From positions 146,551,001 through 146,615,000 of the forward strand of contig CM065815.1 in the NCBI GenBank assembly GCA_033398695.1: DNA of 64,000 nucleotides, given 5' to 3'. The notes under the pieces were generated by a model. The model did no database searches. It worked only from the letters and a program-made list of their open reading frames with translations, and was not told the DNA's origin. Of the stretch, positions 1 through 11,932 are shown one piece after another; position 1 is the stretch's first letter; each line of letters starts with the position of its first letter. The position numbers were made by a program, and so were the translations under genes. This DNA is from Orobanche coerulescens (taxonomy: Eukaryota > Streptophyta > Magnoliopsida > Lamiales > Orobanchaceae).

Positions 1-669
1 TTGATCGAATTCACCTATAACAATAGTTGGCATGCTTCAATTAAGATGGCACCATTTGAAGCTTTGTACGGGAGAAGATGTTGATCGCCCCTGTGCTGGG
101 ATGATTCTTCGGACTTGATCGGGACGGAACCGGAATTGATAATTCAGACTCAAGAGAAGATAGCTTTGATTCGAGAAAGACTGTTGACTGCCCAGAGTCG
201 ACAAAAGTCTTATGCAGACGTACGTCGTCGTCCTCTAGAGTTCGACGTTGGGGAACATGTACTATTGAAGGTGTCTCCTACATGAGGGATTTTCCGTTTT
301 GGGAGGAGAGGTAAGCTAAGTCCGAGATATATCGGACCATTCGAGATCCTCGAGAAAGTTGGAGATTTAGCATACAGGTTGGCCTTACCGCCATCGCTGA
401 GTCACGTTCACAATGTGTTTCACGTATCCCAACTGCGGAAGTATGTACCGGACCCCAGTCACGTCATTGATTTCGACGAGATCGAGATAGCTAATGATGG
501 CACCTTCGAAGAGAGACCAATCAAGATACTTGAGAGTCGGATCAAACAGTTGAGGAATAAACCAATACACTTGGTTAAAGTACAATGGTCACGACACGGA
601 GTCGAAGAGTCCACTTGGGAAACAGAAGACAGTATGAAGACTAGATATCCGGAGTTGTTTTCATCTTAA
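1..669 (+). pseudogene. Gy1 integrase C-terminal part with chromodomain
   Basis: This is the last part of a Ty3/gypsy chromovirus polyprotein; the rest lies outside the window. The frame opens with the integrase core tail (EFTYNNSWHASI, then MAPFEALYG), continues through the SRQKSYADVRRR segment and the [10 protein letters not shown] strand, and ends in a chromodomain ([16 protein letters not shown]). Two in-frame TGA stops, near 81 and 284, sit where relatives have arginine; both fit CGA to TGA transitions. The stretch from 379 is open to the TAA at 667. It is followed directly by a stem-loop, polypurine tract and LTR, as expected for the 3' end of such an element. Tekay/Del-type affiliation is inferred from the chromodomain wording. 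Confidence 0.9.
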
Positions 670-704
670 GTTTCGGGACAAAACTTCTTTTTAGGAAGGA
701 AGGA
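668..704 (+). other. Gy1 pre-PPT stem-loop and polypurine tract
   Basis: An imperfect palindrome at 668-686 (AAGTTTCGGGACAAAACTT) is followed by the purine tract at 693-704, immediately before the LTR. The purine tract primes plus-strand DNA synthesis. The hairpin recurs before the PPT in five other elements here. Confidence 0.8.
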
Positions 705-856
705 TGTAATACCCGAGATTTCTGTTATGTATTTAGAACTTGTGACATTGTTATTGTTGCACTTTTATCTGAGTATTATTCTCCGTATTTCATAATCCGA
801 TGTTGTTGAGCGTATGATTTCATGAATATGATTTAAAAATTGTAATTTTGCGCATG

Positions 857-1151
857 TAGCGCACGCTATCGGCTATGTGTAGCGTACGCTAACATGGATC
901 CATAGCGCACGCTACAAAGGAACATTAGCGCATGCTATGCGTGGTCAATATGATTGAGACGTGTGGTAGGTGAGATCAGGCCGGGGATCTTGGTCGGATT
1001 GTGTCGGGATGAACCTAGACGGCTTTCGGGAAAAGCCAAGTCAATGCCTTAGCGCACGCTACTGACATGACGATAGCGCACGCTAAGTGCTGAGTACAGT
1101 GAGGTCAGTAAGTTGTTAGTGCACGCTACGAGCATGGACTAGCGCGCGCTA
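857..1151 (+). promoter_or_regulatory. Gy1 U3 palindromic-word array
   Basis: About eight to ten copies of TAGCGCACGCTA and variants (AGCGTACGCT, AGCGCATGCT, AGCGCGCGCT) lie roughly 25-35 bp apart. The last copy ends 12 bp upstream of the TATA box. The position marks it as the promoter-proximal part of U3. A regulatory role is inferred. Confidence 0.7.
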
Positions 1152-1163
1152 ATAACCATTTCC

Positions 1164-1172
1164 TATAAATAG
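1164..1172 (+). promoter_or_regulatory. Gy1 LTR TATA box
   Basis: TATAAATAG, placed just after the word array and about 200 bp before the putative splice donor. This is the expected place for the U3/R boundary. Confidence 0.7.
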
Positions 1173-1372
1173 GACAACATCCTTCTCGTAATTTCAGTCC
1201 TTTCTTCTCCCACATCCGAATCCTTATACTTAGAGTATTACTCTCTACATCCTAAACACTTCATATCAACATCCTAGCTCGTGATTGAAGATCGTATATC
1301 ATTGGAGATTGGTGTTCAAGCTTTCGGTGTTGGATTGCTTCGAATTTCCTCCTTGTTCTTCACTACTTTGAG

Positions 1373-2610
1373 GTAGGTGATTCTTCACCAATAATAGTAG
1401 TATTCTGAAGGACGTTTGATCATGCTTATCTTGTCAGTTAGATTCTTAAGTAGTCGAACATCATGTGCTAGAAGGATATTTTCGATGTTTCGATACTTAT
1501 TCACCGTATAAACCATTAAACCTCTTGGTGTTTGAACTCCTAGCATATTCTGAAGCTTCAAACCAATTTGTGATCAGTAGACGGATATTACCTAGTTGTT
1601 ACGTTTTACATATTGGAATCATGCGTTTTGGAACGTAGGACGAACGGAACTTAGATTATTTTCTTGAAGATCAAGATGAATGATGGTGTAGTAATGATGA
1701 TACGTATCCTTGTATCCCGTAGTCGTTTTATCCATATAGAACTTTCACAAACCTTATGAGCATGATATGCACGGGGATGACATGTATTATCACCATAGAA
1801 TTTTTAAGTTCATCACCATTAGAACAAGTTTTCTGTCAGTAGTAATCTGCCATGCACGGTTAGCGCACGTTACGTAGAGTACGTAGCGTACGCTAAGTGG
1901 TTCAGACAGATTGTTTATTTTGAGCTTTTGGTCGTAGACCGAATTGCTAGGCAATCGTTCGACTTGAGATGATTTGTATATCATTCCTTTTGTTAAGGTT
2001 CTATCTTGCTACGTTGATCGAAGGAGGCGGCCTTCGAGTGTGTTGAGATCATTGAAGTGTTTTGTTCTTGCCATCTTCGAGGCAAGTATCGTAATATGTT
2101 AATATTGGTATATTTGAGCATGCGTGTGATTATTCATGTTGTTGAACATGAGATTTATCTCGTTGAATTGTCAAGATATTCGTTATCTAGTGTTTGTATG
2201 TTCTTGTTGATGGACATGGTGATTTGCCATATATGTTATGCATGAGTTATGTTTGTGTTTGTTGTGCGATCTATGCTGAGGGCGCTGGATCGGATGTCCA
2301 CCTCGTGTTGGTCCGACGGGATCATCTTGGGATCTAGGCTGAGGGCGCTGGATCATTGGACGGGTTATTTCCACCTCGTGTTGGTCCGACGGGATCATCT
2401 TGGGATCTATGCTGAGGGCGCTGGATCATTGGAATACCCATGCTGTGTTAATGGAATCTTGTGGATTTGCATTATCGGATTCCAGTAGCGGAAGTCCGTG
2501 TGATGTATCTTGTTATGTATTGTTGATGCATATTTGATTCGTTTAAATGATACTGTACTAGCATCGTTTTGCTAACCCCTTCGGGGGTGGACATTTGTTT
2601 TGATGTTCAG
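1373..2610 (+). other. Putative LTR leader intron (Gy1)
   Basis: Donor TTGAG|GTAGGT at 1373. Towards the other end lie TTGCTAAC (branch-point-like) fused to the stem-loop CCCCTTCGGGGG at about 2571-2588, then a T-rich stretch and acceptor TGTTCAG|GT ending at 2610. The same order is seen in four other LTR families in this window. Splicing itself is inferred. Confidence 0.5.
2270..2436 (+). repeat. Tandem duplication in Gy1 LTR
   Basis: The block with GAGGGCGCTGGATC and CTCGTGTTGGTCCGACGG is repeated about two and a half times with a period near 75-85 bp. A related block is duplicated in the Gy3 LTR near 14320-14440 on the opposite strand. Confidence 0.75.
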
Positions 2611-2910
2611 GTAGCCGAGGAGCAGGAAATGCCACAAGATCGACGTGACGACGAAGGGGTTCAGTGATGTTTGTTGTTGTTGGTGATTTGTTTCCTTGGT
2701 TTGATTTCAGTACTCGAGTACGCGTGTCTTATTAATATCATTTCGATATGGTTGTATTAATAACTCGTTGAACCAGTTGTACGGTTTTGTAAACTTGAAT
2801 TTCCTTGATGTTGATGTTCTATATTTATATTTCTTTTAAATTAGCCTTGTAAATCCTTACTTAAGGAGTTTATGACGCTGTAATTATTCCGAATATCTCG
2901 GGGTGTTACA

Positions 2911-3350
2911 AGTAGCATGGCCAAGAGGATGAAGACGAAGCTCGGTAAATATTGGTTGGAGGAATTCGACTTGAATCCGAGGATGAACAAGATCCTTTAT
3001 GTTGCTGTAGTACTTGATCCGAGATAGAAGTTGACGCATGTGGAAAAGTGTTTGAAGGTCGTGTATGGCGAGGATCGAGCAAAGGAACTAGTGGGAGAGG
3101 TGAAAAGCTCATTGGATGAGTTCTTTCATATTTATAAGAAGAATGTGACTACGACCTTACCACCAGTAGCCAATACACCGCCCCCACAGCATCCTCATAC
3201 TTCTACAGACCGCTCTGATTGTCGCGGGCTTCGGGCTAAATCTTTGTTAAGCCAACTACGGGTTGGGGAAGAATAACCAAATGCTACTACTTTAGAGATC
3301 GATCTCTATTTATCAGAGAGTCAGTATGTGATATCTTCCGCCAAAGCTGA
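2911..3350 (+). pseudogene. hAT transposase, C-terminal half, first piece
   Basis: The translation reads MAKRMKTKLGKYW, then MNKILYVAVVLDPR, then KLTHVEKCLKVVYG. This is the conserved stretch of RICESLEEPER-type hAT transposases that precedes the dimerisation domain. There is an in-frame TAG right after VLDPR, where relatives have tyrosine or histidine. The N-terminal BED finger and first catalytic residue are not present; Gy1 joins at 2910. The fragment stops at the Gy2 insertion and resumes at 12109 with GCTGA duplicated. It is a dead transposase; family assignment is confident from motifs on both sides of the insertion. Confidence 0.8.
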
Positions 3351-3742
3351 TGTAACACCCCCATGATTTACGGAGATATTACAGCGCCGTAGATCCTTTT
3401 TGGAGAACCTACCAGGCTTAGACCCAAATAAAACACATTAAATACGACAAACATAAATGTTCATACATTCGAAACCAACTTCAATTTCAACATGACATAC
3501 AGCACAATATCAAACAACATATCATCCCGAGGAATCATAACCAATATGACCGTTCACCACGGGAATACAACAACATCATTAACCATTAATAATGACATGA
3601 AATACAACACTGGACAAGATTACAGCGAGTACAAAACCAAAACACGACTTTGACCATGACCACCAACTCAAAATGATGTACGATATCAATGCCGCCCACC
3701 AAGCTCGTGTCCGTCCCGTGCTAGTCCTCCCACCGACTGTAC

Positions 3743-4504
3743 CTGAATACACAAAAGTATATCCACCCCAGAAGGGGTCAGCAAGAAGCCGGTGCAAGTA
3801 CAATGATTCTAGAATATGTACAACAAGTGAATAATCAACAAAAACCACAAAAAATCATAGTGCCATCACAGATATTCCGGAATACCACATCACAATCATC
3901 ATCACAAAACAACCTCCCAAGCTATACTGGCCCTGTACCTCTCAAGCAAGATACACACCCCAGAGACACCTCGTCAGGCCCTCCCTGGTGTATAGCCCAA
4001 CCGAGTGATCCGTAGGGATACGCAGCCTACCGGACCCCAGGGGACCCTCACTGGTTTTACTCGGCTCACACACACTCGATCAATAATTGGCACAAATTCC
4101 ATTTTTACATATTCACACGAAGTACATTAAACACAATCAAAGTACTTGCCTCAATTTGAACGACATGAGAAACGGCGAACGGATGAATGTACAGTCCGAA
4201 TTTCCTTCAACGATTCGATCCTAACACATCGAAATACCGAATCAAAACACAACACCACGTAAATGGAAAGATTCACCCTAAGTTCTACCCTTAGGGACAT
4301 TTATTCAAATATTACGAAGGAAACGTAGCTCGAACCCAAACTATGAAAGGTAACTTAGGGTTAAATCCGTGAATCTTGGAGAAAAATGAAGGATTATGAT
4401 TACAACATCACAATCTAGCACAAATCGGAGCTAGGATAGATTAGAATCAAAGATCTCGACAAAAACCCCAAAAATATGAAGAACTAGGGTTCCAACGGTT
4501 TTAC
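3743..4504 (-). other. Putative LTR leader intron (Gy2 3' LTR)
   Basis: On the minus strand the donor is AATCAAG|GTAAAACC (gt at 4504-4503). The branch-like GCTGAC is fused to the stem-loop CCCCTTCTGGGG (3762-3783), followed by TGTGTATTCAG|GT ending at 3743. The layout matches Gy1, LARD1, Gy3 and Gy5. Confidence 0.5.
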
Positions 4505-4680
4505 CTTGATTTGGATGGTGAATGTTGATAAGATGTTGACAACTTGGTGTTAGGAGCCCAAAATTATCGTTGGATGAAGAAATCCGACCAAAAATCTGCT
4601 CTCTCCAATGGTCAAGTATGCCCAGCCGCCGAAGAGAAGAGGAAGAGGTGAAAAATGACATTTCTAGAACCTACCCCCCA

Positions 4681-5143
4681 TATATATACTGGGAGGTATT
4701 AGCGCACGCTACGGCTACAGGCTTAGCGTGCGCTAACGAGCTGAGGGCGGTGCACTGCTGAAGAAAAAGGCAGTTCAGAACTTTCTGCCAGACTCCGATA
4801 GCGTACGCTGAACTATCTGTTAGCGTGCGCTATCGATTGCTACTAGCGCGCGCTAATTCCATACGGTAGCGTGCGCTACCTGCAAATACCTGCAGTCCAG
4901 AAACGTTTCTGTCCTCACTGACCTGTCATCCTAGCGCACGCTATCATACAAGTAACGTGCGCTAGTACATCGAAATAGCGTACGTTAGTCCGTCCATAGC
5001 GTACGCTAACGCCTCATTCCAGAGTCCAGAAAGCTTACTGTCCAGCGGGCTTAACGCACGCTATTGTACAAGAGTAGCGTGCGCTACTCGAACTTGGCTA
5101 GCGTGCGCTAGACATACAGTCTTAGCGTGCGCTAACTGCTATT
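4681..5143 (-). promoter_or_regulatory. Gy2 3' LTR TATA box and palindromic-word array
   Basis: A TATATATAC TATA box (4681-4689) is followed, upstream in the sense direction, by more than a dozen words of the TAGCGTGCGCTA / TAGCGCACGCTA type up to about 5143. The gap between the TATA box and the nearest word is about 10 bp. Confidence 0.7.
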
Positions 5144-5319
5144 TTCCAATTTAAATTCGCAAGAAGTCCGGCTAAAACGAGCACAATCCGAGAATCACAG
5201 GACCCATCAATTATCAGCCAAAAATATGCCAAGGTCAATCATCAATATATACGGTCCAAATAACCACAATACCACAAAATATATCCAAAATAACACTCAT
5301 AAAATACACGGGTATTACA

Positions 5320-5356
5320 CCCTTACCCCCTAAAAAGAAGTTTCGTCCCGAAACTT
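5320..5356 (-). other. Gy2 polypurine tract and pre-PPT stem-loop
   Basis: On the minus strand a perfect hairpin, AAGTTTCGGGACGAAACTT (5338-5356), begins near the chromodomain stop. It is followed by TTTTTAGGGGGTAAGGG up to the LTR edge at 5319. Confidence 0.85.
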
Positions 5357-6896
5357 AAGATACAATAAGTTCGGGGTATCGGGCACGCATACTATCCTCG
5401 GTCTCCCACGTGGCCTCCTCAATTCCATGCTTAGACCATTGGACCTTTACTAACGGAATCACTTTCCGTCGCAATTGTTTCACTCGTCGCTCTAGTATGG
5501 TTACCGGTTGTTCTTCATACGTAATATCGCCACTAACCTCAATCTCTTGATAATCAATAACATGGCTGGGATCGGGAACATACTTACGCAGTTGTGAAAC
5601 ATGAAACACATTATGAACATGACTAAGCGTCGGAGGTAATGCTAGTCGATAAGCTACATCGCCTACCTTGTCCAGGATCTCGAAGGGCCAATATATCGAG
5701 GACTAAGCTTCCCCTTCTTACCAAACCGAAGAACTCCACGAGTCGGCGATACTTTCAACAACACATGGTCTCCCTTTGGAACTCTAGCAGTCGGCCGACG
5801 TCGGCATATGACTTTGTCGACTACGGCGATCAACAACCTTTGCCGAATAATTGAGACTTTTTCTCAGTATGAACCACCAAGTCGGTTCTACTCCAAGTAA
5901 CTCGTACGGTTCGTCCCAACAGTTGGCGATCTACACCGTCTTCCATATAATGCTTCAAACGGAGCCATCCCAATCGAACTATGCCAACTATTATTGTACG
6001 CAAATTCAATCAATGGTAAATGAGTCTCCCAATCTTCTTTCCAATCCAGCGCAAGCCCTCAACATGTCTTCCGGTGTTTGGATCGTCCTCTCCGATTGTC
6101 CGTCTCGTATGGGGATGATAAGCGGTCTTTGAAATTCAATTTGGTACCGAGTGCTCGATGTCTTGCTTGCCGTAAATGCGACACAAAACGCCCATCGCGA
6201 TCGGACACTATACTTTTGGGGTACCATGGAGTCTCACAATCTCCGCATGATAAATAACCGAGCCAACCTCTCCGGTCCCCAAGTATCTCTAATGCCCGAG
6301 AAAGTGTGCGGATTTGGTTAGCCGATCAACGATTACCCAAATCATATTCACTCGATTCGCGTCTTTGGCATTCCCACAATAAAATCCATCGCTATATCTT
6401 CCCACTTCCATTAGGAATTGGTAGCGGTTGCAATTTACCCGCAGTCTCGATGCTCCGCTTTAATCCGCCGACAAGTCAAGCATTTTGACACGAATTCCGT
6501 TACATCTTTCTTCATGTTTGGCCACCAAAAATTTTTCTTCAAGTCCTTATACATTTTACTCATACCGGATGAATCGAGTACGGAGTAGAATGTGCTTCAT
6601 TCAAAATTACCTGTTTGAGATCATCCCGATTAGGTACACAAGTTCTACCTCGGAATTGAAGAACTCCATTTTCATCGATTAAGAATCCAGGAGCTTTTCC
6701 TCTAGCCTTTGTCTTCCCATTGCCTGATTGAGAGATCATCTGATTGTTTGGACTTAATATCTTCCATCACGGAGGACGTAATATCAAGGAAACGCAACTG
6801 TCCTTGAGTTCTGTGAGGCCAAACTTCAATTTCCATATCAATCAACTCTCGTCTAAGCTTCGGTTGAATGGTAAGTAGTTCCAACTTCGCGGCCAC
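5355..6896 (-). pseudogene. Gy2 integrase and chromodomain (broken)
   Basis: Minus-strand continuation of pol. Recognisable pieces in order are a linker reading [20 protein letters not shown] (6896 downward), the core tail GQSERTIQTPEDMLRACA near 6060-6120, and an intact chromodomain end (5609-5355) beginning [19 protein letters not shown] and containing LVKVQWSKHGIEEATWE. Many short frameshifts break the stretch between 5640 and 6890. Several coincide with places where related elements have CAG or CTG and Gy2 has CGA(T) or TCG. Integrase would insert the cDNA; the chromodomain would steer it to chromatin marks. Confidence 0.85.
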
Positions 6897-8230
6897 GGTG
6901 ACTTGCGGCTTAACGCATCGGCAACGACGTTTGCTTTACCTGGATGGTAAAGAATGTCAAGATCATAATCTTTAAGCAGTTCCAACCATCGCCGCTGGCG
7001 CATATTTAGCTCCTTCTGCGTAAATATGTACTTCAAGCTCTTATGATCCGTATACACTCGACAAGAAGAACCATACAAGTAATGCCTCCAAATTTTCAAC
7101 GCAAACACCACGGCTAACTCAAGATCATGAGTAGGATAATTCATCTCGTATGGCTTTAATTGTCGAGACGCATAAGCCACTACTCTCTCATTTTGCATCA
7201 ATACACATCCCAATCCTTGTTTAGAAGCATCACTATAAATAGCGAAACCTTCCATTCCTTGTGGTAAGGCTAGGATCGGAGACGTAGTCAAACGCTTTTT
7301 CAACTCGTCAAAACTCTTCTGACACTCATCACTCCATTCAAATTTCTGTGTCTTCTGCGATAATAAGGTGAGCGGTCGAGCAATTTTCGAGAATCCTTCA
7401 ACAAATCGACGATAATAGCCCGCTAATCCTAGAAAACTCCGAACTTCCTTAACATTCCGTGGAGGCTCCCAAGCTAAGACTGCTTCAACCTTTTGAGGGT
7501 CTACTCGAATACCATCGGCTGAGATGATGTGTCCCAGAAAAGAGACTTCTCTAAGCCAGAACTCGCACTTAGAAAATTTAGCATAAAGCTTATTAGCCCT
7601 CAAAATACTCAACGCGATCCTCAAGTGTTCGGCATGTTCCATCTCACTTTTGGAATAGATTAATATATCGTCGATAATCACCACTACAAATTTATCGAGA
7701 TATTCGATAAAAGTTTTGTTCATAAGCTGCATAAAGGCCGCCGGAGCATTTGTTAAACCGAATGGCATAACTACAAATTCGTAATGCCCATACCTCGTTC
7801 GAAATGCTGACCTGGGGATATCCGAATCTCGAATTCGCAGTTGGTAGTATCCTGACCTCAAATCAATCTTGGAGAAAACCGTAGCCCCTTGTAATTGATC
7901 AAATAGATCATCGATTCTTGGCAACGGATACTTGTTCTTAATAGTGAGTTTATTCAACTCACGATAGTCAATACATAGCCGTAAGGACCCATCTTTCTTT
8001 CGTACAAACAATACCGGTGCACCCCATGGAGACACACTAGGCCGAATATAACCTTTGTCCAACAATTCACCCAATTGTTTCTTCAATTCTAACATTTCCG
8101 ATGGGGCCATTCTGTACGGTGCCTTGGATATTGGCGCCGCCTTGGGCTCTAGTTCCATGACGAACTCTACTTCACGATGTGGTGGCAATCCCGGCAAATC
8201 ATCCGGAAATACGTCTGGAAATTCATTCAC
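6842..8230 (-). CDS. Gy2 reverse transcriptase-RNase H ORF
   Basis: A 462-aa open stretch of pol. It opens at [20 protein letters not shown], continues with the RT fingers ([20 protein letters not shown]), [16 protein letters not shown], the palm motif VVIIDDIL with the two catalytic aspartates, [15 protein letters not shown], then RNase H ([12 protein letters not shown], then YTDHKSL) and the linker [17 protein letters not shown]. The frame shifts near 6890, just after this linker, so the open end reading [11 protein letters not shown] is out of frame. The real polyprotein starts upstream: the in-frame sequence before the first methionine ([12 protein letters not shown]) is still pol-like. 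It overlaps the Gag frame by 8 bp in another frame. Confidence 0.93.
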   Translation of the reverse strand: MNEFPDVFPDDLPGLPPHREVEFVMELEPKAAPISKAPYRMAPSEMLELKKQLGELLDKGYIRPSVSPWGAPVLFVRKKDGSLRLCIDYRELNKLTIKNKYPLPRIDDLFDQLQGATVFSKIDLRSGYYQLRIRDSDIPRSAFRTRYGHYEFVVMPFGLTNAPAAFMQLMNKTFIEYLDKFVVVIIDDILIYSKSEMEHAEHLRIALSILRANKLYAKFSKCEFWLREVSFLGHIISADGIRVDPQKVEAVLAWEPPRNVKEVRSFLGLAGYYRRFVEGFSKIARPLTLLSQKTQKFEWSDECQKSFDELKKRLTTSPILALPQGMEGFAIYSDASKQGLGCVLMQNERVVAYASRQLKPYEMNYPTHDLELAVVFALKIWRHYLYGSSCRVYTDHKSLKYIFTQKELNMRQRRWLELLKDYDLDILYHPGKANVVADALSRKSPWPRSWNYLPFNRSLDES

Positions 8231-9911
8231 AATCGAACAGAGAGGATAATTGTACCTCGCTAACTTCCGACTTCAACGCGTAACACCAATAACTGGCACA
8301 ACCTTGTCGCAATAATTTCATCGCCTTCATGGCTCGAATAATCTTCCTGAAGCACGGGTTTACGCCTACAAAAACGTGTTCAGTACCATCCGGAGCGACT
8401 ATTGAAATTATTTTCCGACGATAATCTACTATCACTCCATGCCAATTTAACCAATCATCACCGAGAATTAAATCCTCTCCCATCATATCGATCACAATCA
8501 AATCGGATGACCAATCTTTACTGCCAATGGTTACAGGACAATTGGCGATCTCTTGATCCCCAACTATCCTTTCCCCACTTGGCAACCCAACAATAAAAGG
8601 TTCACATGTAGAGAGACCGTCTAGGCCCAAACGATTCACACAAGACAATGATATAAAAGAATGAGTAGCTCCAGAATCAAACAATACATCTACCGGGTGC
8701 ATCGAAATATAAACAATACCTGACGTAGTGGCAGTCCCTACGTCATCAGTCCGCTTCATCTCATACAATCGGGGTGGGGCTGATCCAATGCTAGGTGCAT
8801 CCTTATGCTCGGTTTTACCTCTGCCACTACCGCGCCCGACACTCGGAGTTGGCTGACCCGTAACTCTGCCAGCCGGGGTAGGAGACTGTTTAGAAAATAT
8901 TCTGCCCACTGACTCACAATATAATGCGCGATGACCCTGCTTCCCACACTTAAAACAATCAATGGGGCGAGAAGTGCAACGAGAACTGACATGTCCCGGA
9001 TTTCCACAATTAAAACAAACTCTCGGCACTCCTCCACTAGGCTGAGGGGAACCGACAGAAGATTGCATAGAAGGTTGAGGCCTACGTGATCCACTGCCTC
9101 GGAAACTACCAGAAAATTTCGGTTTCTTCGAGCTCGAAACTGCTGGAACCGGAACTGACACCATTTCGTAAGCAAGTGCTCTATCCTGATATTCTCTCAA
9201 AGTAGTACACCCAAGGCCCGCCATATACTTTCGGACCTCCGGTTTCATCCTTGCATCGAAATGAAGTATCTTGTCTATCTCATCCTTAACCTGGTCTTGG
9301 ACATACACTAACTGCTTGTTGTATGTCCTGATTGCTTCAGAAATAGGAACATCTTCGGGTTGGGCTCTGAAGAACTCACTGACTCCTGCTAACTGTACCG
9401 GCGCTGGACAATATTGAGCTTCCATCAATTCTTTAAATTCTTCCCAAGTGACATCACGGTCCTTGGGCTTAATAGCTTGCCACCAGTCCGAAGCGTCATC
9501 AACCGTCAGATATTGAGCAATCGGGACTCTCTTGGCTTCAGGACAACCAATACCGTCAAAGATCTTCTCCAGCTCAACTAACCAATGATCCCAATTGTTC
9601 GCATCACCGGAACCATCGAATTTGGGAGGGTTCATCTTCATAACTTCTTGAAGCCATCGATCCTCAACCGTTCTGCCAGTATTAATATTCTGCACCACTT
9701 GTGCCAGTTGGTGCACTTGTGTTACAACTTGTTGAAGAACGTTAGGCACTTCGGCCTCCGAGTCTCCATCTGAACCTCCCGAAGGGATCGGGTCCGACCT
9801 AGTCGCAGAACGAGATGCCGATTCTGAAACGGACCTCTCGGACTCGGACACTACTACTCTGCCACGACCTCGACCACGACCGCGTTGACGAAAAGCTCTA
9901 CCTCTCGGCAT
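8223..9911 (-). CDS. Gy2 Gag-protease ORF
   Basis: A 562-aa open frame. An Arg/Gly-rich start ([18 protein letters not shown]) and acidic-serine linker lead into the retrotransposon Gag core (about residues 85-260: [17 protein letters not shown], then ASDWWQ). Two CCHC zinc knuckles follow ([14 protein letters not shown] and [14 protein letters not shown]), then an aspartic protease ([15 protein letters not shown], active-site [13 protein letters not shown] later). Gag forms the particle, the knuckles bind RNA, and the protease matures the polyprotein. The last residues after about 8260 are in the wrong frame relative to pol, so a one-base shift separates Gag-Pro from RT, either natural frameshifting or decay. 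Confidence 0.93.
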   Translation of the reverse strand: MPRGRAFRQRGRGRGRGRVVVSESERSVSESASRSATRSDPIPSGGSDGDSEAEVPNVLQQVVTQVHQLAQVVQNINTGRTVEDRWLQEVMKMNPPKFDGSGDANNWDHWLVELEKIFDGIGCPEAKRVPIAQYLTVDDASDWWQAIKPKDRDVTWEEFKELMEAQYCPAPVQLAGVSEFFRAQPEDVPISEAIRTYNKQLVYVQDQVKDEIDKILHFDARMKPEVRKYMAGLGCTTLREYQDRALAYEMVSVPVPAVSSSKKPKFSGSFRGSGSRRPQPSMQSSVGSPQPSGGVPRVCFNCGNPGHVSSRCTSRPIDCFKCGKQGHRALYCESVGRIFSKQSPTPAGRVTGQPTPSVGRGSGRGKTEHKDAPSIGSAPPRLYEMKRTDDVGTATTSGIVYISMHPVDVLFDSGATHSFISLSCVNRLGLDGLSTCEPFIVGLPSGERIVGDQEIANCPVTIGSKDWSSDLIVIDMMGEDLILGDDWLNWHGVIVDYRRKIISIVAPDGTEHVFVGVNPCFRKIIRAMKAMKLLRQGCASYWCYALKSEVSEVQLSSLFDCE

Positions 9912-10125
9912 ACTGAAGAATAAGAATGGTTCAACAAGGAAACGATTACAATAATAGATTGCACAATATTAAGGTAATTATTTCCAAAGGGAAGAAATAA
10001 CCAACATCCGAAGAGTCTTCCAGCACAAGCAACACGAGGTGGTAGCATGCCAATGATATCGTAGACAACAGCTGACTCAATTTAATAGACCCAAAACACC
10101 GACAGCCTAGGTATCCATAAACCTA

Positions 10126-10138
10126 GGCTCTGATACCA
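10126..10138 (-). other. Gy2 primer-binding site (tRNA-iMet)
   Basis: TGGTATCAGAGCC on the minus strand, a few bases inside the 5' LTR edge at 10144. It matches the usual initiator-methionine tRNA primer site of plant LTR elements. It orients the element on the minus strand. Confidence 0.92.
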
Positions 10139-10537
10139 TATTCTGTAACACCCCCATGATTTACGAAGATATTACAGCGCCATAGATCCTTTTTGGAGAA
10201 CCTACCAAGCTTAGACCCAAATAAACCACATTAAATACGACAAACATAAATGTTCATAGATTCGAAACCAACTTCAATTTCAACATGACATACAGCACAA
10301 TACCAAACAACATATCATCCCGAGGAATCATAACCAATATGACCGTTCACCACGGGAATACAACAACATCATTAACCATTAATAATGACATGACATACAA
10401 CACTGGACAGTACCCGCGCGAGTACAAAACCAAAACACGACTTTGACCATGACCACCAACTCAAAATGATGTACGATATCAATGCTGCCCACCAAGCTCG
10501 TGTCTGTCCTGTGCTAGTCCTCCCACTGGACCTGTAC

Positions 10538-11297
10538 CTGAATACACAAAAGTATATCCACCCTAGAAGGGGTCAGCAAGAAGCCGGTGCAAGTACAATG
10601 ATTCTAGAATATGTACAACAAGTGAATAATCAACAAAAACCACAAAAAATCATAGTGCCATCATAGATATTCCGGAATACCACATCACAATCATCATCAC
10701 AAAACAACCTCCCAAGCTATACTGGCCCTGTACCTCTCAAGCAAGATACACACCCCAGAGACACCTCGTCAGGCCCTCCCTGGTGTATAGCCCAACCGAG
10801 TGATCCGTAGGGATACGCAGCCTACCGGACCCCAGGGGACCCTCACTGGTTTTACTCGGCTCACACACACTCGATCAATAATTGGCACAAATTCCATTTT
10901 TACATATTCACACGAAGTACATTAAACACAATCAAAGTACTTGCCTCAATTTGAACGACACGAGAAACGGCGAACGGATGAATGTACGATCAATTTCCTT
11001 CAACAATTCGATCCTAACACATCGAAATACCGAATCAAAACACAACACCACGGAAATGGAAAGATTCACCCTAAGTTCTACCCTTAGGGACATTTATTCA
11101 AATATTACGAAGGAAACGTAGCTCGAACCCAAACTATGAAAGGTAACTTAGGGTTAAATCCGTGAATCTTGGAGAAAAATGAAGGATTATGATTACAACA
11201 TCACAATCTAGCACAAATCGGAGCTAGGATAGATTAGAATCAAAGATCTCGACAAAAACCCCAAAAATATGAAGAACTAGGGTTCCAACGGTTTTAC
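10538..11297 (-). other. Putative LTR leader intron (Gy2 5' LTR)
   Basis: Minus-strand donor AATCAAG|GTAAAAC at 11297 and acceptor TGTATTCAG|GT ending at 10538, with the GCTGACCCC/GGGG stem-loop at 10556-10577. In the 5' LTR this intron would lie in the leader of the genomic RNA. Confidence 0.5.
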
Positions 11298-11472
11298 CTT
11301 GATTTGGATGGTGAAAGTTGATAAGATGTTGACAACTTGGTGTTAGGAGCCCAAAATTATCGTTGGATGAAGAAATCTGACCAAAAATCTGCACTCTCCA
11401 ATGGTCAAGTATGCCCAGCCGCCGAAGAGAAGAGGAAGAGGTGAAAAATGACATTTCTAGAACCTACCCCCC

Positions 11473-11932
11473 ATATATATACTGGGAGGTATTAGCGCAC
11501 GCTACGGCTACAGGCTTAGCGTGCGCTAACGAGCCGAGGCGGTGCACCTTCGAAGAAAAAGCGATTGAGAACTTTCGCGATCTCCGATAGCGTACGCTGA
11601 ACTATCTGTTAGCGTGCGCTATCGATTGCTACTAGCGCGCGCTAATTCCATACAGTAGCGTGCGCTACCTGCAAATACCTGCAGTCCAGAAACGTTTCTG
11701 TCCTCACTGACCTGTCATCCTAGCGCACGCTATCATACAAGTAACGTGTGCTAGTACATCGAAATAGCGTACGTTAGTCCGTCCATAGCGTATGCTAACG
11801 CCTCATTCCAGAGTCCAGAAAGATTACTGTCCAGCGGGTTTAACGCACGCTATTGTACAAGAGTAGCGTGCGCTACTCGAACTTGGCTAGCGTGCGCTAG
11901 ACATACAGTCTTAGCGTGCGCTAACTGCTATT
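11473..11932 (-). promoter_or_regulatory. Gy2 5' LTR TATA box and word array
   Basis: Same arrangement as in the partner LTR: TATATATAC, then an array of TAGCGTGCGCTA-type words further upstream in the sense direction. This copy would drive the element. Confidence 0.7.

Larger units (their letters stand above)
705..2910 (+). repeat. Gy1 3' LTR (2206 bp)
   Basis: It starts TGTAATACCCGAGAT right after the polypurine tract and ends CTCGGGGTGTTACA, giving extended inverted ends. It contains a palindromic-word array, a TATA box at 1164-1172, a putative leader intron (1373-2610), isolated further words around 1860-1895 and an internal tandem duplication near 2270-2436. The partner 5' LTR is outside the window. 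The sequence after 2910 is a hAT transposase, so Gy1 inserted into or next to hAT1. Confidence 0.9.
3351..5319 (-). repeat. Gy2 3' LTR
   Basis: In sense (minus) direction it starts TGTAATACCCGTG at 5319 and ends GGGGGTGTTACA at 3351. It holds a word array (4699-5143), a TATA box (4681-4689), a putative intron (3743-4504) and a GC-rich segment near 3960-4060. Confidence 0.93.
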
